Source: Pigmentiphaga litoralis
Lineage (GTDB): Bacteria > Pseudomonadota > Gammaproteobacteria > Burkholderiales > Burkholderiaceae_B
Assembly (NCBI RefSeq): GCF_013408655.1
Contig: NZ_JACCBP010000001.1
Span: 2,480,001-2,544,000 of the forward strand
DNA: 64,000 nt
Direction of reading: 5' to 3'
Shown here: positions 33,958 through 42,316 of the stretch, one piece after another
How positions within the stretch are numbered: the first letter of the stretch is position 1
Layout: every line of letters starts with the position of its first letter
The notes under the pieces: model-generated
Told to the model about the DNA's origin: nothing
Databases searched by the model: none
Seen by the model: only the letters and a program-made list of their open reading frames with translations
Made by a program: the position numbers and the translations under genes

Positions 33958-34953
33958 TTATTCGACCGTGGCGCCCGACGCCTGCACGATGCCGCGCCAC
34001 TTCTGGTAGTCGGTCTTGAGCAGCGACGAAAACGCATCGGGCGTCATGGCCTGCACTTCGGCGCCCTGGGCAATCACGGCGGCCTGCATTTCAGGCGTGG
34101 CCAGCAATTGATTGACGACGGTATTGACCGTGGTCACCACCGACTTGGGCGTGCCTGCCGGCATGAACAGGCCATACCAGGTGCTGACGTCGACGCTGGG
34201 GTAGCCCAGTTCGGCCACCGTCGGCACATCGGGCAGCGACGTGCTGCGCTTGGCCGACGTGACCGCCAGCGGACGCAGCTTGCCTGCCTTGATCTGCGCC
34301 ATGGCCGACGCAACCGACGACACCATCAGGTCCACATTCCCCGACAGCACGTCGAGCATGGCTGCGTTCGATCCCTTGTAGGGGATGTGGCGGATGTCGA
34401 TGTGCGCGGCGCCCTTGAAGATCTCGCCGGCCAGGTGAATGGTGGTGCCGTTGCCGGGTGACCCGTAGGTGACGGCGCCGGGTTCGGCCTTGGCGATGGT
34501 GACCACGTCCGCCAGCGTCTTGAAGCGGGAATTGACGCTGGTCACGATCATGATCGGCGTGAAGCCGACATGCGCCACCGCGACCAGATCGCGGGTGGGG
34601 TCGTAACTCAGATTCTTGTAGAGCCAGGGCGCCACGACCAGGTTGTCTTTCTGGCCCATGACCATTTCATAGCCGGTGGGCGCGGCACGGACTGCTTCGG
34701 TGATGCCGATCGTGCCGCCCGCGCCCGCGCGGTTTTCGGCCACCACCGTCCACTTCTGCACTTCCGTCAGTTTGTTCGCGACCAGGCGCGCCAGGATGTC
34801 GGTGCCGCCCCCGGGTGGGAACGGAACGATCATGCGGATGGGCTTGGTGGGGAACGTTTGCGCCTGGGCATGCACGGCGGTTGCGCCAACTGCCGCCAAC
34901 GTGGCCGATGTGACAACGGCCAGCCCCAGACACGAAAAAACCTTGCGAATCAC
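33958..34953 (-). CDS. Bug/TctC-family periplasmic solute-binding protein (GTG start)
   Basis: This is a 331-residue protein. AAGGAG lies six bases before GTG 34953, which sets the start and gives a clean signal peptide ending VHA-Q or AQA. The hallmark is FPTKPIRMIVPFPPGGGTDI; a Phe replaces the usual Tyr. TGYEMVMGQKDNLVVAPW replaces the common DGYTLL. It lies 98 bases beyond the ComC-like gene on the same strand, so it may be the tail gene of the sulfolactate-type operon or a separate unit. Confidence 0.9.
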   Translation of the reverse strand: MIRKVFSCLGLAVVTSATLAAVGATAVHAQAQTFPTKPIRMIVPFPPGGGTDILARLVANKLTEVQKWTVVAENRAGAGGTIGITEAVRAAPTGYEMVMGQKDNLVVAPWLYKNLSYDPTRDLVAVAHVGFTPIMIVTSVNSRFKTLADVVTIAKAEPGAVTYGSPGNGTTIHLAGEIFKGAAHIDIRHIPYKGSNAAMLDVLSGNVDLMVSSVASAMAQIKAGKLRPLAVTSAKRSTSLPDVPTVAELGYPSVDVSTWYGLFMPAGTPKSVVTTVNTVVNQLLATPEMQAAVIAQGAEVQAMTPDAFSSLLKTDYQKWRGIVQASGATVE

Positions 34954-35051
34954 AACTGTCTCCTTGTTTTCACCCATAAGCATAAGCGGAAAGACAAGAA
35001 GATGCGTTGTCTGGAGCCGCGCCGGAACAGTGCGCGCGGCCCGCTGTGACG

Positions 35052-36071
35052 TCAATCGAGGGGTTTTCCGGTGCCGGCCAGATCGTGCAGTTGTTGCAGC
35101 AACACGTCGGGAACCATGACACCGTTGCCGGCCGCCTTCTCGCTCAGCGCTTCGCGACGCGCCCCCGGCAGACGAACGCCTTCGTCTTCCTGCATGGCGT
35201 CGACCAGGGCTTCGACCCGGTCCAGGTAGGCGGACTGCCCTGCCAGTGCCCCCGGATCGATCACCAGGAAAGCATGCCCGACCCGGGGCTGCTCGCCTTC
35301 GTCGGTCAGGAAGGAATCGGCTTCAAAACCAAAGTGCGCGCCGGTCAACGCGCATGCCAGCAGTTCCACGACCAGCGCCAGCATCGCGCCTTTGACGCCG
35401 CCCATGGGCAGCATGCTGCCGGCCAGGCCCGCCTTGGGATCGGTGGTGGGCTGGCCGTCGGCATCGAGCGCCCAACCCAAAGGGATCTCGCGGCCTTCCT
35501 TGGCGGCGACCATCAATTTGCCCCGCGCGACTTCGGACAAGGACAGGTCGATCAGGATGCGCGCGCCATTGCGGCGAGGAAATACGGCCGCGATCGGATT
35601 GGTGCCGAACAGCGCCCGCTTGCCGCCCCAGGCCGGCATGGCCGCCGGCGAATTGCTGAAGGCCAGGCCGACCATGCCCGCTTGCGCCACGGCCTCGAGG
35701 TGATAGGCGCCCGCGCCAAAGTGATGGCTGTTGGTGACGCCCGTGAATGCCACACCATGGTCACGCGCGCGGCTAACCGCGGTGTCGACGGCTTCGGCGC
35801 AAGCCGGATAGGCCAGGCCCGCACCCGCGTCGATCAGCACGGCGCCGCCCCGTTCACGCAGCACACGGGGCTTTGCCGTGCCCACGGCCCGCCCGTTGCG
35901 CAAGTGCGCCGCATACGCCGGCACGCGTGCCACGCCATGCGACGCCAGGCCCTGGCTGTCGGCATAGACCAGCGCACGCGCTGTCGCCTGCGCCATGGCC
36001 GCATCGGCGCCGCTTGCCGCCAGCGCCCGCTGCGCCAGCGCCAGCAGATCGTCTGTCGAGATCGTTGCCAT
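35052..36071 (-). CDS. comC: Ldh-family NAD(P)-dependent 2-hydroxyacid dehydrogenase (ComC-like)
   Basis: This 339-residue protein belongs to the malate/L-sulfolactate dehydrogenase family (YlbC/ComC/AllD). Visible motifs are GLASHGVARVPAYAAHLRNG, TGVTNSHHFGAGAYHLEAVA, FSNSPAAMPAWGGKRALFGT then NPIAAVFPRR, and DLSLSEVARGK. In sulfolactate pathways ComC reduces sulfopyruvate to (R)-sulfolactate. It follows the SlcC-like gene by two bases, giving a pair of opposite-stereochemistry dehydrogenases as in the known sulfolactate racemase system. An alternative role on malate or lactate is possible. Confidence 0.78.
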   Translation of the reverse strand: MATISTDDLLALAQRALAASGADAAMAQATARALVYADSQGLASHGVARVPAYAAHLRNGRAVGTAKPRVLRERGGAVLIDAGAGLAYPACAEAVDTAVSRARDHGVAFTGVTNSHHFGAGAYHLEAVAQAGMVGLAFSNSPAAMPAWGGKRALFGTNPIAAVFPRRNGARILIDLSLSEVARGKLMVAAKEGREIPLGWALDADGQPTTDPKAGLAGSMLPMGGVKGAMLALVVELLACALTGAHFGFEADSFLTDEGEQPRVGHAFLVIDPGALAGQSAYLDRVEALVDAMQEDEGVRLPGARREALSEKAAGNGVMVPDVLLQQLHDLAGTGKPLD

Positions 36072-36073
36072 GA

Positions 36074-37042
36074 TCAACGACCTCCCTGTACTGCGCCGTT
36101 CACCGCGCCGTTCACCGCGCCATCGAGCACGGCAGCCACACGGTCGGCCACCACGCTCGACACCCTTTCATTGGCTTCCTGCGTCAGGCCGGCGATATGC
36201 GGGGTCAGGATCAGGTTGGGCGCGTCGGCCAGCGCACCGGCCGCCTTGACCGGTTCCTGGTCGAAGACATCGATGGCGGCGCCCCGCAACTGGCCGCTTT
36301 TCAATGCACCGGCCAGTGCGGCTTCGTCAACGATGCCGCCCCGTGCCGTATTGATCAGTATGCTGCCGGCCTTCATGCTGGCGATCCGCGCGCTGTCGAA
36401 CAGATTGCGAGTGTCCGGTGTCAGCGGAATATGCAGCGTCACCACATCGGCCGCCGACAGCAGGGCGTCGAGTTCCATCCGTTGCACGCCGGTCTGCTTC
36501 CAGACGCCGCTGTCCGCGGGCAGCATGGGGTCGAAGGCCGCGACCCGCATGCCGATGCCCTGCGCCAGCGTCGCGGTCAGCTGCCCGATGCCGCCAAAGC
36601 CCACGATGCCCAGCGTGCGCTGCTCGGCCTCCAGCCCATTCGAATAAGCGGTGCGCGGCCAGGCGCCAGCAGCCACTTCTGCACTGGCGGTATAGGCCCC
36701 GCGCAGCAGCATCAGCGTCGTCGCAATGACGTATTCCGCCACCGCGCGGGCATTGGCGCCGGTAGCCGGGATGACCTCGATCCCGCGATCGCGGCAGGCG
36801 GCCACGTCGATATTGTCCAGGCCGACGCCCAGCCGCCCCACGACCTTCAGTCGTTTCGCCACCGCCAGCATCTCGGCATTCACCTGCGTGCGGTTGCGCA
36901 CGATCACCGCCTCGGCATCTTCCAGCGCGGCCAGCAAGTCGTCGCGGCGATCCACCAGATCGGGTTCGTACCGGACATCGAACCGGCGAGCCAGCGCATG
37001 CACTGCGGCCTCGTCCATGAACTCCGTGATGATGATCCGCAT
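36074..37042 (-). CDS. slcC: D-isomer 2-hydroxyacid dehydrogenase (SlcC-like)
   Basis: This 322-residue protein has the D-2-hydroxyacid dehydrogenase plan: RLGVGLDNIDVAACRDRGI, the NAD-binding GIVGFGGIGQLTATLAQGIG, catalytic Arg in INTARGGIVDEAALAGAL, Glu in DVFDQEPV and His in LTPHIAGLTQEANE. The N terminus IIITEFMDEAAV and the gene neighbours fit (S)-sulfolactate dehydrogenase SlcC. The last 14 residues carry a GAVN-GAVN-GAVQ repeat made by a tandem 12-bp DNA repeat. ATG 37042 follows the Bug gene by 30 bases. Other 2-hydroxyacids are possible substrates. Confidence 0.78.
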   Translation of the reverse strand: MRIIITEFMDEAAVHALARRFDVRYEPDLVDRRDDLLAALEDAEAVIVRNRTQVNAEMLAVAKRLKVVGRLGVGLDNIDVAACRDRGIEVIPATGANARAVAEYVIATTLMLLRGAYTASAEVAAGAWPRTAYSNGLEAEQRTLGIVGFGGIGQLTATLAQGIGMRVAAFDPMLPADSGVWKQTGVQRMELDALLSAADVVTLHIPLTPDTRNLFDSARIASMKAGSILINTARGGIVDEAALAGALKSGQLRGAAIDVFDQEPVKAAGALADAPNLILTPHIAGLTQEANERVSSVVADRVAAVLDGAVNGAVNGAVQGGR

Positions 37043-37072
37043 GGTGTCGTTCTCCTTATAAATTTGATTGCG

Positions 37073-38086
37073 TCAGCCGACCGATATTTTGGCGTCCTGG
37101 ATGATCTTGCGCCAGCGCACCACCTCGCTGTCCAGATAGGTGCGGAATTCGGCCGGCCCGCGTGGCTGCGGCGCAAAGCCCAGTTGCACCATCGCCTGCT
37201 TCATTTCGGGCCGCGACATCTGTTCGACAATCGCCTTGCCTGCCTGCTGCACGATGTGCGGCGGGGTGTTCGCCGGTGCGAGCACGCCAGTGAAATTGTC
37301 CACGATCAGGCCCGGCATGCCCGCTTCGCCCACGGTCGGGACATCGGGCAGGTCTGGCGTGCGCGCCTTGGCGGTCACGGCCAGCGCACGCAGGGCGCCG
37401 CTTTTTACATGCGGCAAGGATTCGGGATAGTTGGAAAAGATGACGTCCAGGTGGCCGCCCATCAGATCCACCAGCGACGGGGCGCCACCCTTGTACGGCG
37501 CATGGGTCATCGACACGCCGGTCAGGCTTTCGAACAAAGCCAGCGCCAGGTGCGGCGGCGTGCCGCTGCCGCTCGATCCGGCCGACAGGTTGCGGGTCTT
37601 GGCGACGCGGGTCAGGTCGTCCAGTGTCTTGATGTCGCTCTTGGGATTGACCACCACCATCATGCCGCACGACGCCAGGCCCGCGATTGGGGTCAGGTCT
37701 TTCATGAGGTCGTACCCGGCCTTGCTTTCGAACAGGGTCACGTTGGCCACGTGCGTCAACGTGATGGCGAGCCAGGTATAGCCGTCCGCCGCTGCGCGCG
37801 CGACGTGCGATGCGCCGATGTTAGCGCTGCCGCCGGGCTTGTTTTCAACGACGACATTCCACTTCTCGGCATCGCTCAAGGCCTTGCCGACCTGGCGCGC
37901 GGCCACGTCGGTCAGGCCGCCAGGCGGGAACGGCACGACATAGTTGATGGGCCGCTCGGGCCATGCGCCCGCGGACTGGGCCGCGAACGTCCAGGGCGAC
38001 ACGGCACAGAGCCCGCCTGCCCCCAACATGCCCAATACGCGCCGGCGTGACGCGTCCCAACCTCCGTCCGATCGTTCGATAGTCAT
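37073..38086 (-). CDS. Bug/TctC-family solute-binding protein with Tat-type signal
   Basis: This 337-residue protein starts at ATG 38086 with GGAGG upstream. The N terminus holds DASRRRVLGMLGAGGLCAV, a twin-arginine pattern, rather than a plain Sec signal. The family motif is WPERPINYVVPFPPGGLTDV. DGYTWLAITLTHVANV and MTHAPYKGGAPSLVDLMGG follow. It sits between the SuyB-like and SlcC-like genes in one operon, so its ligand is probably the sulfonate or hydroxyacid that those enzymes handle. Confidence 0.9.
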   Translation of the reverse strand: MTIERSDGGWDASRRRVLGMLGAGGLCAVSPWTFAAQSAGAWPERPINYVVPFPPGGLTDVAARQVGKALSDAEKWNVVVENKPGGSANIGASHVARAAADGYTWLAITLTHVANVTLFESKAGYDLMKDLTPIAGLASCGMMVVVNPKSDIKTLDDLTRVAKTRNLSAGSSGSGTPPHLALALFESLTGVSMTHAPYKGGAPSLVDLMGGHLDVIFSNYPESLPHVKSGALRALAVTAKARTPDLPDVPTVGEAGMPGLIVDNFTGVLAPANTPPHIVQQAGKAIVEQMSRPEMKQAMVQLGFAPQPRGPAEFRTYLDSEVVRWRKIIQDAKISVG

Positions 38087-38286
38087 GATGGTGTCCTCCG
38101 TGGGGTGGTTTGTGCGGGTCGGCACACTGCCCGCCGCGAAGGCGTGACGTCAACGACCCAGGTCTCCTCCACCCGGCTGGTCAGCCGGGGTTGCCGCCTT
38201 CGCGTCGTCCGGCGATCTGTGCGCCGGTACGCCGCGAAGCTTGGGTGCGGCAGCGAACGCCGGCCCGCAGGCTGGCGTTCGTCAGA

Positions 38287-39462
38287 TCACGCGCTTTCGA
38301 ACAGGCGCGTCAGCACGAACTCGCGATGGCCGAGCGCTTCGGCAGCCGTCCACCGGCCATTGGCCGTCGCCAGCATGCATTCAAGCAGCTTGTCGCCCGC
38401 CTGGTCCAGGTCGATCTCGCGTTGCAGCAGGCCGGACGTATCGACATCGACGTGTTCGGACATGGTCCGCACGGTACGCGGGTTGGCGCAAATCTTGATG
38501 ACAGGCAGGATGGGATTGCCGATCACGTTGCCCTGCCCCGTCGGGAAGAAGTGGACCGCATAGCCCGACGCGGCGCAAAGGGTCACCATCTCGGCCGCGG
38601 CCGATGACGAGTCCATGAACCACAGGCCCGACGACGTCGGCATCTCGGCCTTGTCGAGCACGCCGTCGATCTTGCAGGTCTTGCCGATCTTCTGGATATT
38701 GCCCATCGCCTTTTCTTCGATGGTGGTCAGGCCACCCGCGATGTTGCCCTTGGTCGGCTGCGATTCGGACAGGTCCGTGGTTTTCCAGCGGTCGATCATC
38801 TTCTGATACCGATCGAACATGAACATGAACTTTTCGCGCACAGCATCGTTCGCGCAGCGTGCCGCCACGATGTGTTCACCGCCGGTCAGCTCCGACGTCT
38901 CGCCAAACACCAACGTATTGCCCAGGCCATACAGCTTGTCGAAGGCATTGCCCACGGTCGGGTTCGCGCCACAGCCCGATGTCGTGTCCGACTCACCGCA
39001 CTTGGTCGACACCCACAGGTCCGAGATCGGGCACTCGGTCCGCGTCAGCGCGGTCGCGTAGTGCACGTATTCCTTGGCGGTCTTGGACGCGCGCATGATG
39101 GTGTCGTGGTCACCATGCAGTTCGATGCTGAAGCCGGCAACCGGTTTGCCGGTGGTGGCGATCGCATCGACCACTCGCTTGGTCCAGCCCTCTTCGATAC
39201 CGATCACGACCACGGCCGCGACGTTGGGGTTGCAGCCCGTGCCGATCAGGGTGCGGAAATGCAGCTCCAGGTCTTCGCCAAACTGCAGGCGGCCATACGG
39301 ATGCGGCAAGGCCAGCGTGCCCTTGATGTTGTTGGCGACGGCTTCGGCAGCGGCGTTCGAAATGTCATCGACCGGCAGCACGATGACGTGATTGCGGACA
39401 CCCACGCGACCGTTGTCGCGGCGATAGCCCTGGAAGGTGGAAGTGGAAGTAACGACGGCCAT
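38287..39462 (-). CDS. suyB: UxaA-family large subunit, probable (R)-sulfolactate sulfo-lyase subunit SuyB
   Basis: This 391-residue protein has the altronate/galactarate dehydratase C-terminal fold: [39 protein letters not shown], the cysteine motif [15 protein letters not shown] and [20 protein letters not shown]. UxaA proteins of about 500 residues fuse a SAF domain to this part. Here the SAF part is a separate gene, as in SuyAB, whose reported subunits are near 42 and 8 kDa. SuyAB splits (R)-sulfolactate to pyruvate and sulfite. The two dehydrogenases downstream support this role over altronate dehydratase. Confidence 0.78.
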   Translation of the reverse strand: MAVVTSTSTFQGYRRDNGRVGVRNHVIVLPVDDISNAAAEAVANNIKGTLALPHPYGRLQFGEDLELHFRTLIGTGCNPNVAAVVVIGIEEGWTKRVVDAIATTGKPVAGFSIELHGDHDTIMRASKTAKEYVHYATALTRTECPISDLWVSTKCGESDTTSGCGANPTVGNAFDKLYGLGNTLVFGETSELTGGEHIVAARCANDAVREKFMFMFDRYQKMIDRWKTTDLSESQPTKGNIAGGLTTIEEKAMGNIQKIGKTCKIDGVLDKAEMPTSSGLWFMDSSSAAAEMVTLCAASGYAVHFFPTGQGNVIGNPILPVIKICANPRTVRTMSEHVDVDTSGLLQREIDLDQAGDKLLECMLATANGRWTAAEALGHREFVLTRLFESA

Positions 39463-39532
39463 GGTCGGATCCTTGAATGGGGGATTGCGCGGAAGGGGGC
39501 GATGCGCCCGTGACGTTGACGTGACGGCGCGC

Positions 39533-39814
39533 TTACCAGCGCTTGGTCTTGATGTTGTGGACGTGGGCGTGTTCGCCAGCCTTGATCGGCGCGACCACCT
39601 TGCCGATGTCGACCCCGTACTTGTAGATGGTGTCGCCAGTGGCCATGTCTTTGAGCGCGACCTTGTGGCCGATCGGGATGTCCTGCAGCGCCTTGACCGA
39701 GATCAACTGGTCTTCATCCATTACCCAGGCACTCATGTCGGTGCCGGCGGTAATGCCTTCCACCACGGCCACGGCGACCGTGTCTTTCGAGTCGTGCAAT
39801 ACGGCGTGAATCAT
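39533..39814 (-). CDS. suyA: SAF-domain small subunit, probable sulfo-lyase subunit SuyA
   Basis: This 93-residue protein is a lone SAF domain ([51 protein letters not shown], then [13 protein letters not shown]). The NIK.KR tail is the join point of SAF and catalytic parts in fused UxaA proteins. GGAGG lies six bases before ATG 39814 and fixes the start. It is the promoter-proximal gene of the operon, 70 bases ahead of suyB and divergent from a GntR regulator. Its size fits SuyA. Confidence 0.8.
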   Translation of the reverse strand: MIHAVLHDSKDTVAVAVVEGITAGTDMSAWVMDEDQLISVKALQDIPIGHKVALKDMATGDTIYKYGVDIGKVVAPIKAGEHAHVHNIKTKRW

Positions 39815-39904
39815 GTCTTCCTCCGGTTGCCGATGCGATCGCGGGAGCTGCGTCGCACCTTGTTGCGTTGTCGGTGCAGCCATCTTAGGGGCCGACTTTT
39901 CTTA

Positions 39905-39938
39905 AGTCAACTAAATCATCTATATGATTTGAATGACT
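39905..39938. promoter_or_regulatory. Long interrupted palindrome, probable GntR operator
   Basis: AGTCA (39905-39909), three bases, AAATCAT (39913-39919), CTAT, ATGATTT (39924-39930), three bases, TGACT (39934-39938). Both arm pairs are exact, giving a 34-bp symmetric site midway between the SuyA-like gene and the divergent GntR gene. It is the obvious binding site for that regulator. Confidence 0.7.
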
Positions 39939-39996
39939 GGAACCCGGTGGTCCGGCTGGCGGTACAATCGGTCCATCGCAATCAACTCAACCGTCC

Positions 39997-40779
39997 ATGA
40001 AGAACAGCAACCTGTCGACCATGATCTCGGCCCTGCCGGGCGACGCCCAGGCGGGCGCGCCACTCTATGCCCAGGTCAAACAGGCCGTGCTCGACGCGCT
40101 GTCGCATGGCGAGTGGAAACAGGGCGAGGCCATCCCGCCCGAAAAGCAGCTGGCCGAACGTTTCGGTGTGTCGATCGGCACGCTGCGCAAGGCCATCGAC
40201 GAACTGTCATCCGAAAACATATTGGTGCGGCAGCAGGGCCGCGGCACCTACGTCGCGATCCACAATCGCAACCATCACTTCTTCAAGTTTTTCCGTGTGG
40301 TCGGGCAGGACGGCGTCAAGACCTACCCGGTCACCACGCTGCTCAAGTTCCGCCGCCTGCGGGCCACCGGCCCCCTGCGCGATGCGCTGCAACTCGACAC
40401 CGGCGATCAGGTGTTCGAGTTTTCGAACCGGCTGGTGCTCAATGGCGATGTCGTCATGGTCGACACGATCACGGTGCCCGAACCGCGCTTCAGGGGCCTG
40501 ACCGAACAGATGCTGCGCGAGCGTCCCAGCACGCTCTACAACTTCTACCAGGACGCCTTCAACATCAATGTGATCGCGACCGACGAACGCCTGCGCGCCT
40601 GCAGCGCCGACGAGATTCATGCGGGCTGGCTGGATGTGGCCGTGGGCGCGCCGCTGCTGGAAGTACGCCGCCTGGCCTACTCCTACAACCGAGAGCCGGT
40701 CGAATGGCGGGTGTCGCGGGTCAACACCGAGAAGTATGAATACCTGGGCCAGGCGCCAGGAACGCCACCCGCAAGCTGA
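39997..40779 (+). CDS. GntR family regulator, HutC/UTRA type
   Basis: This 260-residue protein has a winged helix at about residues 20-88 (PLYAQVKQAVLDALSHGEWK, IPPEKQLAERFGVSIGTLRK, QQGRGTYVA) and a UTRA ligand domain after it (FEFSNRLVLNGDVVMVDT, VGAPLLEVRRLAYSYNREPV). UTRA domains bind sugars, amino acids or small carboxylates. It is divergent from the SuyA-like operon with a 34-bp palindrome between them. It most likely controls that operon in response to sulfolactate or a related acid. Confidence 0.9.
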   Translation: MKNSNLSTMISALPGDAQAGAPLYAQVKQAVLDALSHGEWKQGEAIPPEKQLAERFGVSIGTLRKAIDELSSENILVRQQGRGTYVAIHNRNHHFFKFFRVVGQDGVKTYPVTTLLKFRRLRATGPLRDALQLDTGDQVFEFSNRLVLNGDVVMVDTITVPEPRFRGLTEQMLRERPSTLYNFYQDAFNINVIATDERLRACSADEIHAGWLDVAVGAPLLEVRRLAYSYNREPVEWRVSRVNTEKYEYLGQAPGTPPAS

Positions 40780-40882
40780 CCTCCCGCTCACCGCTCGACA
40801 CACCCTGCTGCATCCGCCTACGTCGTGCGCCGGACGATTCAGATATAGTCATTCGCCCCTTACCTGACAGGAATGCACGCGG

Positions 40883-42316
40883 ATGGATGAACGAGCGGCA
40901 AGAGACGTGCTGGCAATCCGCGCGATCGAAACCACCGATACGGCGCATGCGGTGCTGGATGACGCCGCCTATCGCGAGGCCAGCCTGAGCGCGCGCCGCC
41001 AGTTGCAGCTGGGCGCATCGGGCGATGCCGCCGCGGTCACGCCCGACGCCTTCCTTGCCCGGCGCGCCGACCTGCTGCTGACCGACCTGGGCACGCGCAC
41101 GCCCGGACTGGCGGCGTGGCGCAAGCCATTGCGCTGGCCGGCGTTGCTGCTGATTGCGCTGCCCCTGCTGGCGCTGGCCTCGGGCATGCTGACCGAACGC
41201 ATTGCGAACCCGCACCGGATGGACCTGCTGTCCTTGCCGCTGCTGGGCATTGTCGGGTGGAACCTGCTGGTGTATGCGGGCATGCTGGTGATGGCTGTGG
41301 TGCCGTCGGCGTCCGTGCGACTGCCGCGTTGGCATCTGCCAGCCTGGCTGTCAGGCGCGACACGACGTCTGCCCGGCCGGCCGACGCCCGCGTTGGCACG
41401 GTCCATGTCGGCCTTCCAGCAGGATTGGCAGGTCCGGGCGGCGCCTTTGACCGCCGCCCGCTGGCGGCGCGCGCTGCATCTGGCGGCGGCGGCATTGGCT
41501 GTGGGTGTCATCGCGTCCTTGTACCTGCGGGGACTCACCGTCGAATATCGCGTCGGCTGGGAAAGCACGTTCATGGACGCGCCGGGTGTCCATCGTCTGC
41601 TGTCGATCATCTTCTGGCCGGTGACCGCGCTTTTTCCCGGCTTGAACTGGTTGCCTTCGGATATCGCGGCGCTGCGCTTTTCCGATAGCGGCGGCACGGC
41701 CAATGGCGCGCCGTGGATTCATCGGTATGCCTTGCTGTTCCTGCTGCTGATCGTGGTGCCGCGGGTCGTGTTGGCGGGCTATGCGCAGTGGCGCGCGGCC
41801 CGTATGCAGGCGCGCTTTCCGGTCAGTTATGACGAGCCCTACTTTCGCCGCGTGCTGGGCGCGCTGGGCTCGCAAGCACTGGTCTTGCGCGTGATTCCCT
41901 ACAGCTTTGCCGTGGACGAAGACCGGGATGCCGGTTTGAAAACCTTTGCCCGCGCCCTGCTCGGTGACACCGCCCAAATGACCCTGCGACCCGCCGCAAG
42001 CTACGGCGATACGCCCGACGCCGCCCTGGCAGGCACCGATGTCGCCCACGACACCGCGACGATGACGCTGGTCTTGTTCAACCTGTCGGCCACGCCCGAA
42101 ATCGACACGCATGGCGCCTTCGTCGATCACCTGTCGCGCGCCCTGCCCGGCAAGGTGGCCATCGCGGTGGACACCTCCGCCTACGCGCAGCGCCTGGGCG
42201 GCGCGAGCGATGCCGACGCGCGGCTGTCGCAGCGCAAACAGCTGTGGCAGGACTTTGCCGATCTGCACAAGGTGCAGCTTCACCTGATGGACCTGCACAC
42301 CGGAGTCCGCCCATGA
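40883..42316 (+). CDS. DUF2868 membrane protein
   Basis: This 477-residue protein begins with RDVLAIRAIETTDTAHAVLD and has at least four hydrophobic helices: ALLLIALPLLALASGMLT, LLGIVGWNLLVYAGMLVMAV, LHLAAAALAVGVIASLYLRG and YALLFLLLIVVPRVVLAGYA. The soluble C-terminal third follows. This is the layout of DUF2868 proteins. Its stop overlaps the GTPase start as ATGA, so the two are made together. The pair is conserved in proteobacteria, but no biochemical role is known to me. The membrane part may anchor the GTPase. Confidence 0.85.
   Translation: MDERAARDVLAIRAIETTDTAHAVLDDAAYREASLSARRQLQLGASGDAAAVTPDAFLARRADLLLTDLGTRTPGLAAWRKPLRWPALLLIALPLLALASGMLTERIANPHRMDLLSLPLLGIVGWNLLVYAGMLVMAVVPSASVRLPRWHLPAWLSGATRRLPGRPTPALARSMSAFQQDWQVRAAPLTAARWRRALHLAAAALAVGVIASLYLRGLTVEYRVGWESTFMDAPGVHRLLSIIFWPVTALFPGLNWLPSDIAALRFSDSGGTANGAPWIHRYALLFLLLIVVPRVVLAGYAQWRAARMQARFPVSYDEPYFRRVLGALGSQALVLRVIPYSFAVDEDRDAGLKTFARALLGDTAQMTLRPAASYGDTPDAALAGTDVAHDTATMTLVLFNLSATPEIDTHGAFVDHLSRALPGKVAIAVDTSAYAQRLGGASDADARLSQRKQLWQDFADLHKVQLHLMDLHTGVRP

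Noticed and set aside
38287..39814. Altronate dehydratase for hexuronate use
   Set aside because: The SAF domain is split off, no uxaB/uxaC or kdg genes are near, and the linked dehydrogenases fit sulfolactate better. It remains the main alternative.
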